Positions 24,782-34,320 of a stretch of 49,846 nucleotides of DNA are shown here, piece after piece. The stretch's first letter is position 1; each line of letters opens with the position of its first letter. A program made the translations under genes and the position numbers. Source of the stretch: an uncultured Clostridia bacterium (GTDB lineage: Bacteria > Bacillota > Clostridia > UBA1381); NCBI GenBank assembly GCA_947631085.1, contig CANRJY010000015.1, forward strand, positions 1-49,846, in the 5' to 3' direction. Below the pieces are notes generated by a model. It saw nothing but the letters and a program-made list of their open reading frames with translations. It did no database searches and was not told the DNA's origin.

Positions 24782-25618
24782 CTAAATTTTGTGGTATTCG
24801 TTATATACCTCGCGTTTTGGTATACCTCTGTCGGAGGCGGTTTGCTTTATCGCTTCCTTCGAGTCCATGCCGCCGGAGATGTATTTTTCAATATGCTCGG
24901 CGATACTTAAGCCTTCCCACCATGACGCCTCCGCTTCGGGCTCCTTCGCGCCTTCGACAACTATCACATATTCGCCGCGCGGAGTTGTTTCCTCGTAATA
25001 TTTTACCGCCTCGTCAAGCGTGAGACGAAGTACTTCCTCGTGAACCTTTGTAAGCTCACGGGCGAGCGCGATTTTTCTGTCCGCCCCGAACGCGTCGCGC
25101 ATATCGGAAAGCGTAGTTCTGAGCTTGTGCGGAGCCTCGTAGAAAATCAGCGTGCATGTATCGTTTTTCACGCCCGCGAGATGCTCCTTTCTGTGGCGCT
25201 TGTTTACCGACAAAAACCCCTCGAAGGCATAGCGCGCCGTAGATAAGCCCGATAAAATCAGCGCGTTTATTCCCGCGACAGGACCGGGTACCGACGTGAC
25301 CGTTATATCATTTTCGATACATAATTTTACCAGATCCTCGCCCGGGTCGGAAATCGCCGGAGTCCCCGCATCGGACACCTGCGCGACATTTTTGCCCTGC
25401 TTGAGCAAATTTATTATATATTCGCCCTTTTCGCGCTTGTTGTGCTCGTGGTAGCTCGTTAGCGGCTTCGAGATGTTGAAGTGGTTCAAAAGCTGTAATG
25501 TGCGCCTTGTATCCTCAGCCGCTATTAAATCAACACTGTTTAATATTTCAAGACAGCGCGCCGAAACATCGCCGAGGTTTCCTATCGGCGTGGCGCACAG
25601 GTATAAAGTACCGTTCAT
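24782..25618 (-). CDS. rsmI: 16S rRNA (cytidine-1402-2'-O)-methyltransferase
   Basis: RsmI methylates the ribose of C1402 in the decoding centre of 16S rRNA. The 278-residue product has the SAM-binding tetrapyrrole-methylase fold: GTLYLCATPIGNLGDVSARCLE at the start (its first 20 residues hold the signature), AAEDTRRTLQLLNHF, SDAGTPAISDPGEDLV, and VPGPVAGINALILSGL. I chose ATG 25618 over the longer frame to 25675 because the family begins MxGTLYLxATPIGN and GGGAGATAAAAAT precedes it. It starts four bases after the trmN stop, so the genes are coupled, as in the yabB-rsmI pair of Bacillus. Confidence 0.95.
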   Translation of the reverse strand: MNGTLYLCATPIGNLGDVSARCLEILNSVDLIAAEDTRRTLQLLNHFNISKPLTSYHEHNKREKGEYIINLLKQGKNVAQVSDAGTPAISDPGEDLVKLCIENDITVTSVPGPVAGINALILSGLSTARYAFEGFLSVNKRHRKEHLAGVKNDTCTLIFYEAPHKLRTTLSDMRDAFGADRKIALARELTKVHEEVLRLTLDEAVKYYEETTPRGEYVIVVEGAKEPEAEASWWEGLSIAEHIEKYISGGMDSKEAIKQTASDRGIPKREVYNEYHKI

Positions 25619-25622
25619 ATTT

Positions 25623-26321
25623 TTATCTCCCGTAAATACGGTTAATTTCTTCGGAATAGCTTCCGTTTTCGTCATGCACGAACAGCGGCGGCATGAAGTT
25701 AAGCTCCTCTCCGCCGTTCAACATCCCACCGATAAGTACCAGCTTCGGCGGCTTTGACGCGTTCGGATAGACGAGCCTGATTATCTTCGGCTCGATTTTG
25801 TATTTTCGCATTGTACACATTATGTCAACCATTCTTGACGGACGGTGTACCATATAAAACCGTCCCTGCGGAACGAGCAGCTCGGCGCTGACGCGTATTA
25901 CGTCGTCGAGTGTGCATTTTACCTCGTGTCGCGACACGGTTTTGGAGCAGCTGTCGTTCGTCATGCCCTTGCCGCGCTTCATGTAAGGCGGATTGCAGGT
26001 GATTTTATCGAACGAGCTTTTTCCGTATATCGAAACAGCGTCGTTCAAATCGCCGCATTTGATTTCAAGTCTGTCCGCAAGACCGTTCATAGCCGCGCTT
26101 CTTTGCGCCATGTCGGCTATGTCGGGCTGAATTTCCAGTCCGCATATGCGCGGCGTGTCGGTTTTGGCGCTCAAAAGTATCGGGACTATTCCCGTTCCGG
26201 TGCATAAATCAAGCGTGTTTTTTGACGGCGAATCCTTCGCGAAATTCGCGAGAAGCACTGCGTCGATGCCGAACTTGAAGCCGTCGGTTTTTTGTATGAG
26301 ACGAAGCCCGTTAAGCTGCAA
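25623..26321 (-). CDS. trmN: tRNA1(Val) adenine-37 N6-methyltransferase-like, probable 5' frameshift
   Basis: A class I SAM methyltransferase of the YfiC/TrmN6 family with LDLCTGTGIVPILLSAK (SAM motif I, near 37-53) and CNPPYMKRG (NPPY catalytic motif), the signature of N6-adenine methylation. The only in-frame start is TTG 26321, with no ribosome site. Upstream in the same frame, codons read AIHKNECIDDLQLNG, which looks like real family sequence (IDDLQLNG). An ATG with GGGAG before it overlaps the fabZ stop (TGATG, 26367-26363) but in another frame. One extra base in the T5 run at 26338-26342 (A5 in the mRNA) would join them. So the true gene is probably 25623-26365, with an indel, an assembly error or slippage. 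Confidence 0.85.
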   Translation of the reverse strand: MQLNGLRLIQKTDGFKFGIDAVLLANFAKDSPSKNTLDLCTGTGIVPILLSAKTDTPRICGLEIQPDIADMAQRSAAMNGLADRLEIKCGDLNDAVSIYGKSSFDKITCNPPYMKRGKGMTNDSCSKTVSRHEVKCTLDDVIRVSAELLVPQGRFYMVHRPSRMVDIMCTMRKYKIEPKIIRLVYPNASKPPKLVLIGGMLNGGEELNFMPPLFVHDENGSYSEEINRIYGR

Positions 26322-26364
26322 ATCGTCTATACACTCGTTTTTATGGATTGCATAGTTCTCTGCA

Positions 26365-26823
26365 TCAGGCTCCCACGGGATTATCCGTTATGGCAAAGCT
26401 TATCTCGCCCATGCAGGCAACCTTGCCGTCAACGGTAATCTGCGCCTTCGCGACCGCCAAGCCGTGGCGGTATTTAAGTATCTCGGACTGCATCACGAGC
26501 GTGTCTCCCGGGACGATCTGCTTGCGGAATTTGAAATTATTAATTCCGGTGAAAACTCCGAGCTTGCCTTTATTTTCCTCCTTTGATAGAAGCAGCACGC
26601 CCGTAAGCTGCGCGAGCGCCTCGCACTGGAGAACGCCCGGCATAATAGGGTTGCCGGGGAAATGTCCCTGGAAAAACGGCTCGTTTATCGTCACGTTTTT
26701 AATTCCGGTTATGGTTTTATCCTCGTCCATATCCGTCACCTTGTCCACCAAAAGAAACGGGTAACGGTGAGGCAGTATCTTTTGTATGTCAATGCTGTTA
26801 AGAATTGTTTCTGCGCCCTTCAT
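26365..26823 (-). CDS. fabZ: 3-hydroxyacyl-ACP dehydratase
   Basis: FabZ removes water from 3-hydroxyacyl-ACP in the fatty-acid elongation cycle. The 152-residue hot-dog fold shows the family sequence: [16 protein letters not shown] near 16-31, [24 protein letters not shown] with catalytic His near 54 and Glu near 68, and [13 protein letters not shown]. The ATG follows GAGGAGGGATACACC. No other fab gene is present. It lies 16 bases after mreB on the same strand, and its stop overlaps the probable trmN start. Confidence 0.96.
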   Translation of the reverse strand: MKGAETILNSIDIQKILPHRYPFLLVDKVTDMDEDKTITGIKNVTINEPFFQGHFPGNPIMPGVLQCEALAQLTGVLLLSKEENKGKLGVFTGINNFKFRKQIVPGDTLVMQSEILKYRHGLAVAKAQITVDGKVACMGEISFAITDNPVGA

Positions 26824-26839
26824 GGTGTATCCCTCCTCG

Positions 26840-27865
26840 TCAATCTCGTATATATGCTTTCTTATGGAATATGTGCGTCGGATCGTTCACCGTGTCGATT
26901 CCGTCGAGAGCGATACCGGCTCCCAAAGCGACACAATCCGTAATCCGCGGCGCGAGATGCACGTCAACGCCTATCTCGCGGCTTATGACCTGATCAAGAC
27001 CGTAAATTAACGAACCGCCGCCCGTCATAACTATTCCGTTTTGGATTATATCTCCGTGAAGCTCCGGCGGCGTTTCCTCGAGAACCTCTTTTATTCGCTC
27101 GGTTATATTGAAAACAAGCTCCTCGAATATCGGATACAGACTGTTCGACGATACCACGACCGCCTTTGGCAGTCCCGTTATAACGCTCAGCCCCTTAGCC
27201 TCGCACAGAAGCTCCTTCGGGTGCGGAATAACCCCTCCGATTTCTCTTTTAATATACTCCGCCGTTTTCGGCCCGATATATAAATTCATTTCCTTACGCA
27301 TATAGCGTACAATCGCCTCGGTAAACTCATCGCCCGCGATTTTCAGCGAACGGCTTACAACCACTCCGCCGAGCGACATAACCGCTATATCCGTAGTGCC
27401 GCCGCCTATATCGACAACCATAACGCCGTGCGGCTGCGATATGTCGTAGCCCGCGCCGAGCGCCGCCGCGACGGGTTCTTCTATTATATAAATATCCTTC
27501 GCTCCCGCTTCGCGCGCGGAATCGATCACGGCGCGCTGCTCAACGTCCGTGACTCCGGACGGGACGCACATCATAATTCTCGGTCTGATAATGGATTTTG
27601 AAAGAATTTTCGATAAAAATGCCTTGATCATTTCCTGCGTGAGGGTAAAGTTGGAAATAACCCCGTCATGGAGCGGACGCACCGCCTGAATGTTCGGCGG
27701 AGTTTTACCGAGCATTTTAAGAGCCTCGTTTCCAACGGCGCAAACCTCGTTTGTGTCGGTATTTACGGCAATAACGGTAGGCTCGCGCAGGACAATGCCC
27801 TTGTCCTTAATATATACCTGCATCGTAGCGGTACCCAAATCAATGCTTATGTCATTGGTGAACAT
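26840..27865 (-). CDS. mreB: MreB/Mbl actin-like cell-shape protein
   Basis: A 341-residue actin homologue that organises sidewall peptidoglycan synthesis. Phosphate 1 motif [19 protein letters not shown] at 4-22; the phosphate 2 motif [18 protein letters not shown] lies near 155-172; the adenosine loop is [16 protein letters not shown] near 287-302. The sequence [21 protein letters not shown] is the connecting helix common to MreB and Mbl. mreC and mreD are missing next to it, so it may be an Mbl-type second copy. It is the first gene of an operon with fabZ, trmN and rsmI; AAAGGATAGAAGCAT precedes the start. Confidence 0.92.
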   Translation of the reverse strand: MFTNDISIDLGTATMQVYIKDKGIVLREPTVIAVNTDTNEVCAVGNEALKMLGKTPPNIQAVRPLHDGVISNFTLTQEMIKAFLSKILSKSIIRPRIMMCVPSGVTDVEQRAVIDSAREAGAKDIYIIEEPVAAALGAGYDISQPHGVMVVDIGGGTTDIAVMSLGGVVVSRSLKIAGDEFTEAIVRYMRKEMNLYIGPKTAEYIKREIGGVIPHPKELLCEAKGLSVITGLPKAVVVSSNSLYPIFEELVFNITERIKEVLEETPPELHGDIIQNGIVMTGGGSLIYGLDQVISREIGVDVHLAPRITDCVALGAGIALDGIDTVNDPTHIFHKKAYIRD

Positions 27866-27901
27866 ATGCTTCTATCCTTTCAAAATCTACATATTACTAT
27901 T

Positions 27902-27930
27902 ATTATACAATATTTTATCAATTATCTCAA
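27902..27930 (-). promoter_or_regulatory. Predicted promoter of the mreB operon
   Basis: On the minus strand TTGAGA (27930-27925), 17-nt spacer, TATAAT (27907-27902), 37 bases before the mreB ATG. Confidence 0.7.
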
Positions 27931-27939
27931 TAACTTTTC

Positions 27940-28749
27940 TCATATTTTTAAAAGTTTTTTTGCATTTTCGGAAAAAATCATATTTTCCCGCTCCGCGTCC
28001 AGCTCGAGAGAGCGTACAAACTTTATAGTTTCGCCCTGCGCTTCCCACGGGGAGTCGGTCGCGAACAGGATTTTGTCATAGCCGTGATTTTCGAATATGC
28101 GAAGGATCTGTTCGCGTTCCATAAAGCCGAGCGCGTATGAGGTGTCAAGATAGACATTCGTGCCGACGAGGTATTTCTCCACGTCGTCCCACGCCCTCCA
28201 GCCGCCCATATGCGCCGCGATAACGGTCACATTGGGAACAGCATCGAGAGCTCGGCGGAGCCTGTCCGGCAGACAGTGCGACGGCGGCGGGAAGCCCACG
28301 TCGTAGCCCGTATGAAGCACCACGAGCAAATCGAGCTCGGCGCATTTTTTCAGCACGCGTATCGCCTCGGGCGAGTCTATGTAAACCTCCTGATATTCGG
28401 GGTGCAGCTTTATTCCGCGAAGCCCCTTTTCCTTTATATCGTAAAGCGTTTCCTCCCAGTTTTCCTGCATCGGATGGAGCGAGCCGAGCGAGAATATGCC
28501 GTCGGTATTGTTTATCTCAGCTGCAAAACGATTGATCGACGCTGACTGCGTAAGAGTGGTCGCGATAGGCAGAACTACGCTGTAATCAACGCCGCTGCGT
28601 TTCATGGATTCGCGCAGCGCGTCAAGTGTCGCGGGGATCACCGCGTATTCGGGATGTCCCTGCATTTTAAGTATATTTCCCTCAAGTATTTTAACGGTGC
28701 GCTCCGCGATTTTATCGGGAAAAATGTGGGTGTGAAAATCAATTATCAT
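27940..28749 (-). CDS. TIM-barrel amidohydrolase (Amidohydro_2 type)
   Basis: A 269-residue metal-dependent hydrolase or decarboxylase of the Amidohydro_2 group. IIDFHTHIFPDKI (HxH metal pair) opens the protein; a central IAAHMGGW and a late FATDSPWEAQ supply the other ligands. Length fits the single-barrel group without a composite domain. The substrate is unknown; members act on small aromatic or cyclic amide compounds. The ATG at 28749 follows AGGAATGACAGAGA. Its end overlaps the mreB promoter region by reading toward it on the same strand, with no clear terminator in between. Confidence 0.85.
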   Translation of the reverse strand: MIIDFHTHIFPDKIAERTVKILEGNILKMQGHPEYAVIPATLDALRESMKRSGVDYSVVLPIATTLTQSASINRFAAEINNTDGIFSLGSLHPMQENWEETLYDIKEKGLRGIKLHPEYQEVYIDSPEAIRVLKKCAELDLLVVLHTGYDVGFPPPSHCLPDRLRRALDAVPNVTVIAAHMGGWRAWDDVEKYLVGTNVYLDTSYALGFMEREQILRIFENHGYDKILFATDSPWEAQGETIKFVRSLELDAERENMIFSENAKKLLKI

Positions 28750-28813
28750 TCTCTGTCATTCCTTTCCTATTATTAATTATATAGAAAAATCGCGGGTACG
28801 TCAAGAGGAAAAG

Positions 28814-28839
28814 AAAAAGACCGCCGAAGCGGTCTTTTT
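28814..28839 (-). terminator. Terminator of the CE12-like esterase gene
   Basis: A perfect 11-bp stem AAAAAGACCGC (28814-28824), loop CGAA, GCGGTCTTTTT. It has U-runs on both strands; here it ends the large minus-strand gene. Confidence 0.88.
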
Positions 28840-28861
28840 CAGTAAAAGCTTTATTCTTTCA

Positions 28862-31800
28862 TCAAAATGCCTTTATAATTACATTATCAATCGCCATAGG
28901 CGCGAGAGAATATGTATTTATTGCTTGGAGCTTGCTGAGATTTGTCGGTGAATTTGCAAGCGTTTCATTGTTAAATTCCTTTACTACCTTGCCGTTAGCA
29001 TCCGTGATAGATCCGTTTAATGTCTTTGCGGTAAAGTCAATCGTAAGATCTACTGAATACCAGTTCTGCGAGTAGCTCGCAAATGACTTGTAGTCGGCGC
29101 TGTCGGTTGTTGTTGTCGAATAGAACAAGCCCTTGCTTCCGTTTCCGTTTACAAGGAAGATGAGGTTGTCATTGCTGTCGAGGAGCCTGAAGTCGGAAGT
29201 TCTGCCCTTGCCGGACTCGATAAGCGCTTTCCAGTCAAACATGATGTGTACCTTAGATGACGCGCTTATAGACTCGTCAAGAGCTTTTTCTGACGTTCTG
29301 CTTCCGCTTGCGTTACTCTGATCAAGTAGCTGGAGAGCGCCCTCGCTGTTGATTACCGCGCCGCCGGCACCCTCAAATCCCCATACGTCCTCAGGATCGT
29401 CGAATGTCTGAATTACATCATAGGAATGGACGCTGACGATTGCTGTCTTTTCGCATCCGCCTATTGTACACGTTATAACTACGTCCTTCTTATCGGTATC
29501 TCCGATATTGAAGTCAGCCGGAATGGTAAGAACATTGCCGGAAATCGTAAGACCGTCAGAAACGGAGAGCTTTATGTCCTCAGGCTTATAGCTTACGGGA
29601 TTTCCAGATTCGTCAACGATATTGCTTACGCTTACAGTAACCTTTGCCTCTGTTCCAACCTTTACAAACGGGTTATCAACGGAAATGTCAAAGTCTTTTG
29701 TAGCTTCCACACCCTGCTGTAATACGAAATTAGCGTAAAGCGATACGTCGTCATGCAGTCTGAATGTGTATTCCTGCTCGTTTGATATCGCCGCTCCGGT
29801 TGTGGGATTGAGCCATCCGGTGAATACATAACCCGTATTAGCTTTTGCCGTAGCCGTAACTACCGTGTTCATCTTTGCTTTAAGAGTTTTGGTTTCTCCT
29901 ATTTTCTGCTTTGCAATCATTGCCGGCATAACCGGTTTCATACCCGAAAGAGAATCCCAAATCATAATTGTGTGACCTTCTCCGACGTTGTATACCTGAG
30001 TGCCGGACTGCTTGAATGTAACAGGCGTTGTTTTTACAGATACAAGAGTGTTATTTTCGTCGTATTCCGCGTCGGTAAGAATAAGACTTACTTCTCCGTC
30101 CGAGGTTATGTTCAGCTTGCCGAAGGTGTATTCCGCGTTGATATTTACTCCGGACTCCGTTACAGCCATTAATGATGCCGGCGTCTCCTGATTATCTTCG
30201 GTTTCGCCGCCCTCCTCGGGGATTTCAGCTAATTTGATTTCTACCGTTCCCTTCTCGTCGTCGGAAGAAACCGCTGTAAGTGTTTTTTCGGGAAGTTCGC
30301 CCGCGTCGAGTTCCGCTACCGTAAGATTTGCAACCTGAATACCTGCCGCGACCTTTGTCGCTTCAAACATAAATGATGAAAGCTGCGCCGGCTCGATGTC
30401 GGGAGACATTGTGTCGTAATTTGCAAGGCTGTACGTAAAGGGATCATATCCGGCAACATTAATGGTAGCTGTGCCGTAATCCATGTCGATTATGTATGTA
30501 ACTCTGCCAAAGCCGACCGGTGAAAGCTGACCGACTTCCTTGCCGTTTGCCGTTATTTTACCGCCCGCCGCTATAGAGAACGCGATAAGCTCGCTCGTTC
30601 CCCAAGGCTCGGCTGTCGTGTTTCCGTTTACAAACTTGACGTTCATTCCGCCGCCGTCCAAATATTTCATATCGGCGGAGATAATATATTTGCCGCTTGT
30701 GCCGATAGGCTTTTCGAGCGCTTTCGAGATATAGAACGAACCCTGATTCGCGGAACCGTTTTTAGCGCCGTCGGTCTGGATCGTAGTATATTTGAACGAA
30801 TCATTTTCGCCGAGCGTAAGAGTTTTGCCGCCGCTTCCAAGAGCCGACCAGCCGTTAAATCCATTATCGTCGCTGCTGAGAACCGAAGAACCATCATATT
30901 GCGCTTCCGCAAAATTGAAATCCTCGTTTCCTGTCTTTGCCTCGTTCATGATAAGGTGCTCTTTTACGGCGGGGATAGGCGTATATATTGACGATAAGCG
31001 CTTGCCGCCTTCCGCTTCGGGAATAAGCTCTTGTCTGTCGTCATATGCCGACCATGTATACGCCTGATATGTGTCGCCTTCGGCAAGAGCCGGAGCGTCG
31101 TCGGCGAATGTAACTGTCTGAGAGCCTTTGCCCGTGGAGTTATCTACGTTATTTGCCGATGTAACGGTTGTCTTTAACTCGCCGTCCGCGCCGTAAATTT
31201 CAACAACGCCGAGAGCGTATGTTTCCATGCTGCCTATTACGTTTACAGTCATATCCTTGAGCTTTCCGTTTTCAACCGTAACGGATGTTATATCATTCGG
31301 ATATGTGTATTCGGGTCCTACAACATACTTCGGCCATGCGTTTCCGCCGAGTCCCTTTGACGTTATCGACTCGGGAACAAGATTAGGCTGCTCGTCGGTG
31401 ATATTATCAAGGAATCCGTTAAGAACAGCTTTTTCCGCGTCGCTCGCCGTCTCCTGCACTCTTGCCTTTGCCGCCTTTATAAACTCATACGCGAGATTTT
31501 CAGCGCCCGCGTCGTTCGGGTGAGTTGTATCCGTAGCGCCCGCAGAGGTCGTCTGGAAATAGAACTTTATCGCGTTCTTGTCGTTGCCGTTGTCGGCTAC
31601 CATTTTATTATAGAAGTCAAGGCTGTAGGTGTTGAGGTCTACATACGCGATATTTGTCGCGCCTGCCGCGGTCTTTTCTTCAACATACTGTTTTGCCGCG
31701 TCCGCAAAACCCGCGAGAGAATGCGTGTATGTTTTAGTCGCGTCGTCCCATTGATTTATTCTTTCAATTGGGCTTACGAGAATAAGGTTCGCCGGCCCTC

Positions 31801-32839
31801 CCTCAGCATTTTGGCACGCTTTGTAATATTTTTCGAGATTTGCTAAATATCCCGTGGGGCCGTCGTCCTTGTGATTGTGACCGTATTCGACATACATATA
31901 GTCGCCCGCCTTAATACGCGTTGATACCATATTAAAGTGTGCGCTGTCCGTCGCGTTAAGTCCGCCCTCGCCTTCGTTTACCATAGCTATATTGCGCGGG
32001 AGATACTTTGTAAGACCCGTGCCTACGCCGGTATAGTTCTGAAGTCTGAAGAACGGAAGCGAGCAGTTGCCGTCCGTAACGGTCGAGTCGCCGAGTACCC
32101 AGAATACGGGATATTCCTCTACCTGCTGTATCTCGAGTGAAGCAAGAGCCGAATTTTCTCCGAGAACGCAGACGTTGACCATTTCGTCCTTTATCTGACC
32201 TGTCGGATTTGACTTCTGATAGTAAATCGGAGTAGGTCTTACCGAAAACTCAACCGTCTTTGTTTCGCCCGCCGCAACCTTCGTGTCGGTGAAAAGCGGG
32301 TGCTTTCTTTCGGTGTAGAGCGAAATCTCCGCGTCCTTCGACGGGTCGAGCGTAGTAACCGTCGCTCTTACTCTGAAATATGTATCGTCCTCAGCCTTCA
32401 GAGCAAAACGCGCGGGATAATAAACGTCGCCGGCGTTATCGAACATATCGGCGCCGGTCGAACCGATACCGTCGTTAAGACCGGTTCCGCCGCCTGCCGC
32501 GAGCTTTATAACCTTGCCGTCGTCGTTTTCCATCTGCATTTCCTGCGTTCCGAAACCGTCAAGACGGTCGCCGAGCTTCACATCTTCTTCCTTTGTGCCG
32601 ACAAATCCGTATTCGGATGTTTCCTTGTCGAAGTGCGTATCGGGAGTAACAGCTGTCCAGCCGTCCTCTGCCGCTGCGTCATTAGCGCCGAAATCAAACT
32701 TCCATTCCTTTATGACCGTATCGCCTTCAAAGATGGGAGTTGTTTCCGCGTTTGCCGCAGTCATCGGGAGCATAATCGTACCCGATACCATTGCGAGCGA
32801 CAAAGCGGCGCACAATAGCTTTTTCAAATTTCTTTTCAT
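28862..32839 (-). CDS. Giant secreted SGNH esterase, CE12 (rhamnogalacturonan acetylesterase)-like
   Basis: A 1325-residue exported protein; I place the start at ATG 32839, after AAAGGAGAGGAAAAC, since upstream codons are not signal-like. Signal peptide about 1-33 (MTAANAETT). An N-terminal beta domain (KEWKFDFG) leads to an SGNH hydrolase: WVLGDSTVTDG with nucleophile Ser252, the oxyanion-hole blocks GEGG and VEYGHNHKDD (near 316-325), and DTTHPND with the Asp437/His440 pair. This is the rhamnogalacturonan acetylesterase pattern, removing acetyl groups from pectin. The C-terminal half holds beta-sandwich domains, a short accessory module (IMIWDSLSGMKPV), an InlB B-like repeat (TGYVFTGWLNPTTG) and a last jelly-roll domain to the end. 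Confidence 0.85.
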   Translation of the reverse strand: MKRNLKKLLCAALSLAMVSGTIMLPMTAANAETTPIFEGDTVIKEWKFDFGANDAAAEDGWTAVTPDTHFDKETSEYGFVGTKEEDVKLGDRLDGFGTQEMQMENDDGKVIKLAAGGGTGLNDGIGSTGADMFDNAGDVYYPARFALKAEDDTYFRVRATVTTLDPSKDAEISLYTERKHPLFTDTKVAAGETKTVEFSVRPTPIYYQKSNPTGQIKDEMVNVCVLGENSALASLEIQQVEEYPVFWVLGDSTVTDGNCSLPFFRLQNYTGVGTGLTKYLPRNIAMVNEGEGGLNATDSAHFNMVSTRIKAGDYMYVEYGHNHKDDGPTGYLANLEKYYKACQNAEGGPANLILVSPIERINQWDDATKTYTHSLAGFADAAKQYVEEKTAAGATNIAYVDLNTYSLDFYNKMVADNGNDKNAIKFYFQTTSAGATDTTHPNDAGAENLAYEFIKAAKARVQETASDAEKAVLNGFLDNITDEQPNLVPESITSKGLGGNAWPKYVVGPEYTYPNDITSVTVENGKLKDMTVNVIGSMETYALGVVEIYGADGELKTTVTSANNVDNSTGKGSQTVTFADDAPALAEGDTYQAYTWSAYDDRQELIPEAEGGKRLSSIYTPIPAVKEHLIMNEAKTGNEDFNFAEAQYDGSSVLSSDDNGFNGWSALGSGGKTLTLGENDSFKYTTIQTDGAKNGSANQGSFYISKALEKPIGTSGKYIISADMKYLDGGGMNVKFVNGNTTAEPWGTSELIAFSIAAGGKITANGKEVGQLSPVGFGRVTYIIDMDYGTATINVAGYDPFTYSLANYDTMSPDIEPAQLSSFMFEATKVAAGIQVANLTVAELDAGELPEKTLTAVSSDDEKGTVEIKLAEIPEEGGETEDNQETPASLMAVTESGVNINAEYTFGKLNITSDGEVSLILTDAEYDENNTLVSVKTTPVTFKQSGTQVYNVGEGHTIMIWDSLSGMKPVMPAMIAKQKIGETKTLKAKMNTVVTATAKANTGYVFTGWLNPTTGAAISNEQEYTFRLHDDVSLYANFVLQQGVEATKDFDISVDNPFVKVGTEAKVTVSVSNIVDESGNPVSYKPEDIKLSVSDGLTISGNVLTIPADFNIGDTDKKDVVITCTIGGCEKTAIVSVHSYDVIQTFDDPEDVWGFEGAGGAVINSEGALQLLDQSNASGSRTSEKALDESISASSKVHIMFDWKALIESGKGRTSDFRLLDSNDNLIFLVNGNGSKGLFYSTTTTDSADYKSFASYSQNWYSVDLTIDFTAKTLNGSITDANGKVVKEFNNETLANSPTNLSKLQAINTYSLAPMAIDNVIIKAF

Positions 32840-32887
32840 GTTTTCCTCTCCTTTTTTATAAAATTTACCCATTTTATAGATTTTATA

Positions 32888-32916
32888 ATTATATCACAAT
32901 ATAACAAAAAAGTAAA
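32888..32916 (-). promoter_or_regulatory. Predicted promoter of the CE12-like gene
   Basis: On the minus strand TTTACT, 17-nt spacer, TATAAT (32893-32888), about 49 bases before the ATG at 32839. Confidence 0.6.
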
Positions 32917-32948
32917 CAATTTTTAAGGATTTTGTGAATAATTTTTAC

Positions 32949-32977
32949 AAAAAAATCGGGATTTTTTATCCCGATTT
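32949..32977 (-). terminator. Terminator of trhP
   Basis: A 10-bp stem AAATCGGGAT (minus 32977-32968) with ATCCCGATTT (32962-32953), loop AAAAA, followed by a U-run on the minus strand. Confidence 0.85.
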
Positions 32978-33015
32978 CATTTTAACTTGATTTTATGCCG
33001 TTTTCGCGGGCGGGC

Positions 33016-34239
33016 TTATCTCTTTTTGCGAAGCATTGCTCCCGGCGCGGCGCTTTGCTTAAGCGGGATAAAAAGCCGCTGCTCGGCGTGGTTCGCGACC
33101 TCAATTTCGTCTCCGTTTTCATCCGTTATCCGCTCGATTTTCTGCGTAAAATACGGCTTCATCGGCTGCATTATCTCAACCTCGTCGCCCTTGAAAAAGC
33201 GGTTGCGCTGTGTGATTTGAGCTATGCCCGTGCTCTCGTCGTACGCTTCGACTATTCCGATTAAATCGTAGTCGCGTATATACGAGCTTGACGTGTACAC
33301 CTGCGCGTCCGCGTCCGGCTTGCCGAAGTAAAAGCCCGTAGTGTAGGGGCGGTGGCTCACCTTGCAAAGCTCCTCGTATTCGTCCTCGTTGAAAACGTAG
33401 CCTTCGGGGTCGGCAAAATAGCGGTCGATCTCGCGTCTGTATGCACCTACTACCGTCGCGACATAGTACGAGGTTTTGACGCGTCCCTCAATTTTAAAGC
33501 TCGATATGCCGCTTTTTACCAATTCCGGTATATGGCGTATCATGCACAGATCCTTTGAATTGAAAATAAACGTGCCGCGCTCGTTTTCGATTACGTCCAT
33601 ATATTCGCCCGGGCGTGTTTCCTCGACAAGGCTGTACTTCCACCTGCACGGATGCGCGCACGCGCCTTGATTTGAATCACGCCCCGTCATGTAGCTCGAA
33701 AGCAGACAGCGTCCCGAGTACGATATGCACATCGCGCCGTGAACGAACGCTTCGAGCTCCAGATCGTCGGGTATATTTTTCCGTATTTCCGCGATTTCGT
33801 CAAACGACATCTCCCGCGCCAGCACAACGCGCTTCGCTCCGAGCTTATGCCACATTAAAGCGGAGCGGTAGTTTACGTTGTTCGCCTGTGTGCTGACGTG
33901 AATAGGGAGCTCCGGAGCGAGGGAGCGCGCCATATCGAACAGCCCCAAATCCGAAATGAGTACCGCGTCAAGACCGAGCGGACGGACTTCGGTTATGAAT
34001 TTCTCAAATTCGGGTATGTCGGCGTTATGCGGGAAAATATTGGCGGTAAGATACACCTTTTTACCGCGTTCATGCGCGTATTCAACGCCCTCTTTGATCT
34101 CGTCAACGCTGAAATTTTCCGCCGCGACGCGCAAAGAAAACGCTTCGCCGCCGATATAAACAGCGTCCGCGCCGTAATCGACTGCCGTTTTCAGTTTTTC
34201 CAAGCTCCCCGCGGGAGCGAGCAATTCCGGTTTTTTCAT
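33016..34239 (-). CDS. trhP: U32 family tRNA hydroxylation protein
   Basis: A 407-residue peptidase-U32 family protein. MKKPELLAPAGSLEKLKTAV opens it, then GADAVYIGGE, and the U32 signature FVHGAMCISYSGRCLLSSY followed by NQGACAHPCRWKY, cysteines that bind an iron-sulfur cluster in this group. In Bacillus, TrhP1/P2 (YrrN/YrrO) form 5-hydroxyuridine at tRNA U34 and TrmR then methylates it. The same neighbours, trmR and mltG, lie upstream on this strand, which supports TrhP over a protease. Only one U32 gene is seen. The gene is separated from trmR by locus B. Confidence 0.9.
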   Translation of the reverse strand: MKKPELLAPAGSLEKLKTAVDYGADAVYIGGEAFSLRVAAENFSVDEIKEGVEYAHERGKKVYLTANIFPHNADIPEFEKFITEVRPLGLDAVLISDLGLFDMARSLAPELPIHVSTQANNVNYRSALMWHKLGAKRVVLAREMSFDEIAEIRKNIPDDLELEAFVHGAMCISYSGRCLLSSYMTGRDSNQGACAHPCRWKYSLVEETRPGEYMDVIENERGTFIFNSKDLCMIRHIPELVKSGISSFKIEGRVKTSYYVATVVGAYRREIDRYFADPEGYVFNEDEYEELCKVSHRPYTTGFYFGKPDADAQVYTSSSYIRDYDLIGIVEAYDESTGIAQITQRNRFFKGDEVEIMQPMKPYFTQKIERITDENGDEIEVANHAEQRLFIPLKQSAAPGAMLRKKR

Positions 34240-34281
34240 TTTGTTATGTCCTTTTGTATTGTAAATGTAATATCCCTGTTA

Positions 34282-34310
34282 TTGATTTTTGTCATAATTT
34301 GTATTAAAAT
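34282..34310 (+). promoter_or_regulatory. Promoter of the locus B peptide mRNA
   Basis: TTGATT (34282-34287), 17-nt spacer, TAAAAT (34305-34310). The -10 end overlaps an 11-bp inverted repeat (TCAAACTCGCA 34310-34320 with 34333-34343) that could form a 5' hairpin or an operator. Confidence 0.7.
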
Positions 34311-34320
34311 CAAACTCGCA

